A program made the position numbers and the translations under genes. Positions 60,812 through 64,000 of a stretch of DNA of 64,000 nucleotides are shown here, piece after piece. The notes beneath the pieces were generated by a model that saw nothing but the letters and a program-made list of their open reading frames with translations, ran no database searches and was not told where the DNA came from. How positions within the stretch are numbered: the stretch's first letter is position 1; each line of letters opens with the position of its first letter. This DNA is from Chaetoceros tenuissimus (Eukaryota > Bacillariophyta > Thalassiosirophyceae > Chaetocerotales > Chaetocerotaceae). Where the stretch lies: contig BLLK01000049.1 in NCBI GenBank assembly GCA_021927905.1, forward strand, positions 115,073-179,072. The letters run 5' to 3'.

Positions 60812-61633
60812 ATGACATCCAAGGTCTATATCTTCCTCATTAGGCTTTATCTCTTCATTTTAGCAGTACAATCTGTATCTGGATTTCTATCGCACATAGC
60901 ACTTGATACATTGAGCAAAAGTAATTGTGCACGAACGAGAAGCACTAGTACAGTAACCAATGCAAACGACAATAGAATAAACATGAGCAATTCCAGTAAC
61001 GATTCATCATCTTCTTCCTCTTCGCCAATACCTCCTCCACCATCGGTATCAATGCCAGTCTATTCTTTAGCATCAAAGTCTGAAGATAACCGTCCATCGA
61101 TGAACATTGTAACATTTACAACTCCTGTATCCGTCAAACCGAAATTATTCATGGTCAGTCTCTATCACAACACAATGACCAAAGATTCATTTCTACATTC
61201 CAAATATGGAATATTACAATTATTAAACAAGGATCAAAAGTATCTTGTACAAATATTGGGGAAATCGAGTGGATATGATACAACTGATTTAGAGGATGGG
61301 TTGAATCCGAAAGAGGGTAAATGTCAAGAGAAGGGATATGCATGGACAACTGAGAATATTTCATTTGGTCAATCTTTAAAAGAAGATGAAGGAAGGAATG
61401 CTTTTCGAGAAATCAAAGTATTACCGCAATGTTCATCGTATATAGGATTGAAATTGATGAATACAATGGACGCAGGTGATCATGTCATGGCTCTCTGTGC
61501 AGTAGTTGCAGTTGGAAAATGGGACGATAAGCAAGAGTGCGTTATAGATGTTGACATTGATTCTGGCAATAATGGTATAGATCAAGAAAAGATTCTATAT
61601 TCGGGTCTACTTAGAGAGGAAGGAATCATATAG
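60812..61633 (+). CDS. Plastid-targeted flavin-reductase-like (FMN-binding split barrel) protein, 273 aa
   Basis: Single exon. I chose ATG 60812 because it begins a clean signal peptide (VYIFLIRLYLFILAVQS) followed by VSGFLSH, with Phe after the cleavage region as in diatom plastid proteins. An upstream ATG at 60758 would add 18 polar residues. After a Ser-rich linker the split-barrel domain has MNIVTFTTPVSVKPKLFMVS, with the polar turn and strand seen in flavin reductase-like proteins, and KYLVQILGKSSGYD. The family binds FMN and reduces flavins or related substrates. Substrate unknown. Confidence 0.72.
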   Translation: MTSKVYIFLIRLYLFILAVQSVSGFLSHIALDTLSKSNCARTRSTSTVTNANDNRINMSNSSNDSSSSSSSPIPPPPSVSMPVYSLASKSEDNRPSMNIVTFTTPVSVKPKLFMVSLYHNTMTKDSFLHSKYGILQLLNKDQKYLVQILGKSSGYDTTDLEDGLNPKEGKCQEKGYAWTTENISFGQSLKEDEGRNAFREIKVLPQCSSYIGLKLMNTMDAGDHVMALCAVVAVGKWDDKQECVIDVDIDSGNNGIDQEKILYSGLLREEGII

Positions 61634-61799
61634 TGTTTAAAGTTTAGAAATGTACAAAAAGGGAAACTTTTTTACTGCATAGTCGATAGACCATTGTACG
61701 AATCTTATTTCGTACTAAATTTTTCAATATATACCTTAGAATTAAACTATCGATTTACTCTGTTAACAGTTCCCTTTCTGTTTATGAAATCCCGAAATT

Positions 61800-64000
61800 T
61801 CAAGCATTTGTAGCATCTGCCTTTGCACTCTCACTCACATCCTTCATTGGAGTATCTGCTCCTGCTGTTTTCGGAACGAGACGACTAATCTCATCTGCTT
61901 CAGTAGCAATTGCTACCTTTCCCACTGCTTGAGTCAAATTTGCATTAGCTTCTCCTCCCTTTTCCAACACCATCATTTCGAGTCCAGCCAATTGCTGTTC
62001 CAAATATCTTGAATGCTCATCGAGTCTTTCTCTCATACGAATCAAATGTTCCACCTTTCCTCTAGCACAATAATCAAACAAGATGTCCATATACTGCTGA
62101 GGAATAATATCTGCTCCGAATCTTCTAGAAATCTGCATACATTCTCTTGCACCCGGCTTTCTTCTTGCACTTTTGGAACTTGAAACAGAAGCCTTTTCAC
62201 TATCATTCACGCTGACATTGCTTGGACTCTTGTTGGATGCTCTTGCAGCATTGATGGATATAGATGGTGCATCAATCTTGGGTGGTTGAATGATTTCAAC
62301 TGGATCCATCTTGACTTCTGGTAGAGTCATGGCAGGAGCAACTGCAGATGGTGTGTATGCTACATTGTCATTTGCTTGTTGCTCCAAAAGTGTTGCTGCG
62401 ACATTTGCAGCAACTGCAGCTGCTTCCGAGATTGTCTTTTTGGACTCATTTTCTGTAGTGCTTCCACTCACTTCCATGTCTTGTGCAACCTCTTCTTCTT
62501 TCACATCATTCTTTGCAACGGAAGAAGAAACTGTTGTAGAAGCAGATGCTTTCAATAGTTGTGGTCCTTCTTCTCTTTCATCGTAAGCAGCTTTACGTTT
62601 GACAACTCTTCCACTTCGACTACGATGCTCTACAATCTTTTCCTCTTGTGCCGGTTCAACAATCACTGGTTCCACAACAGGGAGTTTAGTAGCATCCTTT
62701 CTAGGTCTACCAACAGGTCTTCCAGTACTAGTCCGTTTGGCTGGAGTAGTAGCTTTCTTGGGTGAAGTGGCCTTCTTTGCAGCCGCTGCAATAGCCGCAG
62801 CTTTCAAAGCAGGATTTTTAGGTGGTCTTCCACGTCCACGTTTGACAGGCACAACCACCGCTGCAATAGTCGAAGGTTTCACTTTCTTTTCTGACTTTTC
62901 CGATTTGGGTGCGAATCTTCCCGAAGAAGTTCTAGGTTGCATAGCAGAATATGCCGCTTTCTTTTGTTTCAAAAGAAGTTTGGCAGCCTTGGCTTTACTC
63001 CCACCACCCTTTTTGACAACCGTAGGTTTTTCAACAGTTTTGGTAGTCTTTTTCTTCCTAGATGGTTTGGGTTTAGGTGCTGCAAGCGCTTCCTTAATCG
63101 CATCGACACAGGTAGGACAAAACCATTCAAAATCAGGCACTTGCGACAATTTCGGAACTAGACAACTTAAATGATATTCACCATCACATAAATCACACAA
63201 TATGGTATTATTCTTGTTTTGTTTGGTGAAACATACTCTACATGCACAAAAGCAGCATGTTGTTGTTTTTTCATCATCCATACAGAATTTACAATTGTAT
63301 TGTCCATGACGTGAGTTGGAGTTTGTAGCTCTTGGTGTCAATCGTTTGATGAGTTCATTTGGAATCATGTCACGTGTATAGAGTGGTTCGGTGAGTGTTA
63401 CTGTCGATTCCTGTTCTTCCTCTTCTTCTTCTTCTCCCATGGAATGAAGTGATGTATCTGTTATGGAATCCTGATCAGGCTTTAGATCCATACGTTGTTT
63501 CCGAATACGTTTGGAACGAGGTTGACCAGGATGCAATGGAGTATTAGTTGCAGAAGTATTTCCCTGTGCTTCATCTCTAGATCGTTTCCCAGTAGGAGAC
63601 CCCATCATTTCTTGTGGCAAAATATTTGCTTTTCGTTTCGAGTCATATTCCACTTTGAGTTTTTCCATGGCTCTGACACCCGATAAAGCCGCTCTGCGTT
63701 TTCTAGCTTGTGGCTTCAATCCAGTGACAAAATCTACATCGCAATAGGCACAATTCCAATCAGTAGGTTTGGCATCGAGTAATGGTCTGACACATTGAAC
63801 ATGAAATTTATTCTCGCATACATCTTGATTACAGGAAATGAGATCTCCTCCATAAGAACACACTTTGCATTTCGATGTTGAATCCAATGGTTCGGAAGAG
63901 GAAGCCGCTTCATCCTTATTTGTCTCTTCTGCAGTCATTTCGTTATCATCTTCATTGCCCTCAGTATCTCCATCCTCAGTTTGTTTCTCTTCATCTCCAT
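61800..64000 (-). CDS. PHD-finger / AT-hook chromatin protein (N-terminus may extend past the right edge)
   Basis: The frame is open from its stop at 61800 to base 64000. ATG 63938 would give 712 residues, but the same frame continues upstream with acidic codons, so the true start may lie outside. The first PHD-like finger (CKVCSYGGDLISC ... WNCAYC) is followed by a Cys-rich pre-PHD segment and a second, canonical PHD (TILCDLCDGEYHLSC ... FEWFCPTC). Two AT-hooks are present (KRGRGRPPKNP and TGRPVGRPRKD) in a long Lys/Ala-rich region. The C-terminal helical part has no name. PHD fingers read histone H3 tails and AT-hooks bind AT-rich DNA, so a chromatin regulator is likely. Confidence 0.8.
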   Translation of the reverse strand, partial: GDEEKQTEDGDTEGNEDDNEMTAEETNKDEAASSSEPLDSTSKCKVCSYGGDLISCNQDVCENKFHVQCVRPLLDAKPTDWNCAYCDVDFVTGLKPQARKRRAALSGVRAMEKLKVEYDSKRKANILPQEMMGSPTGKRSRDEAQGNTSATNTPLHPGQPRSKRIRKQRMDLKPDQDSITDTSLHSMGEEEEEEEQESTVTLTEPLYTRDMIPNELIKRLTPRATNSNSRHGQYNCKFCMDDEKTTTCCFCACRVCFTKQNKNNTILCDLCDGEYHLSCLVPKLSQVPDFEWFCPTCVDAIKEALAAPKPKPSRKKKTTKTVEKPTVVKKGGGSKAKAAKLLLKQKKAAYSAMQPRTSSGRFAPKSEKSEKKVKPSTIAAVVVPVKRGRGRPPKNPALKAAAIAAAAKKATSPKKATTPAKRTSTGRPVGRPRKDATKLPVVEPVIVEPAQEEKIVEHRSRSGRVVKRKAAYDEREEGPQLLKASASTTVSSSVAKNDVKEEEVAQDMEVSGSTTENESKKTISEAAAVAANVAATLLEQQANDNVAYTPSAVAPAMTLPEVKMDPVEIIQPPKIDAPSISINAARASNKSPSNVSVNDSEKASVSSSKSARRKPGARECMQISRRFGADIIPQQYMDILFDYCARGKVEHLIRMRERLDEHSRYLEQQLAGLEMMVLEKGGEANANLTQAVGKVAIATEADEISRLVPKTAGADTPMKDVSESAKADATNA

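Noticed and set aside
62599-63174. 191-codon plus-strand frame inside the PHD gene
   Set aside because: Antisense to the Lys/Ala/AT-hook region; its hydrophobic look comes from complementing Lys and Ala codons.

Overview
The window looks like nuclear DNA of a diatom or a close stramenopile alga. It is AT-rich, genes are dense on both strands, and most genes are single-exon or carry short introns (mostly about 55-90 bases, GT-AG, often GTAAG/GTGAG donors). Several proteins begin with a signal peptide whose cleavage region is followed by phenylalanine (ASAF, VEAF, SGF, SAF), the bipartite targeting signature of secondary red plastids. Gene content (U5 snRNP GTPase, PHD, CW and MYND proteins, GOST-family 7TM protein) is eukaryotic. 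No rRNA, tRNA or CRISPR array was recognised.

Layout. 1-13.4 kb: secreted and membrane proteins, including an EGF/Calx-beta/PA14 protein, two GPCR-like 7TM proteins plus a decayed third copy, and a five-exon lipoxygenase homologue. 13.7-20.4 kb: plastid-type phosphoglucomutase/phosphomannomutase, homocysteine S-methyltransferase, a secreted YHYH protein and a multipass membrane protein. 21-31.7 kb: two sulfotransferase-like proteins, a Cys-rich multipass protein, a truncated membrane paralogue, an NAD(P)-binding Rossmann protein, a GT61-like glycosyltransferase and a GOST 7TM protein. 32.3-42.8 kb: pirin, a protein methyltransferase, a plastid cold-shock protein, a divergent MYND / SET-MYND pair, a plastid-type co-chaperonin, a prolyl-4-hydroxylase-like protein, a CW zinc-finger protein and a dead DUF900-like hydrolase gene. 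42.8-46 kb: Snu114/EFTUD2. 46.4-49.6 kb: a near-perfect inverted repeat of about 3.1 kb. 49.8-64 kb: a single-domain voltage-gated cation channel, a plastid NFU scaffold protein, a small basic protein, two paralogous BTB / FG-rich / TPR proteins, a flavin-reductase-like plastid protein and a PHD/AT-hook protein running off the right edge.

The genes do not form an operon or an obvious single pathway. Themes are plastid proteins (phosphohexomutase, cold-shock, co-chaperonin, NFU, flavin reductase-like), membrane signalling (7TM proteins, channel), secretory-pathway enzymes (sulfotransferases, GT61, 2OG oxygenase) and chromatin or protein methylation (SMYD, METTL-like, CW, PHD). The most unusual elements are the 3.1 kb palindrome, the BTB/FG/EF-hand/TPR tandem paralogues, the lipoxygenase with an altered iron-site C-terminus and a 17-base microexon, and a run of otherwise intact genes between 26 and 40 kb that each carry one apparent disabling change. 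All calls come from reading the sequence; splice sites are inferred.
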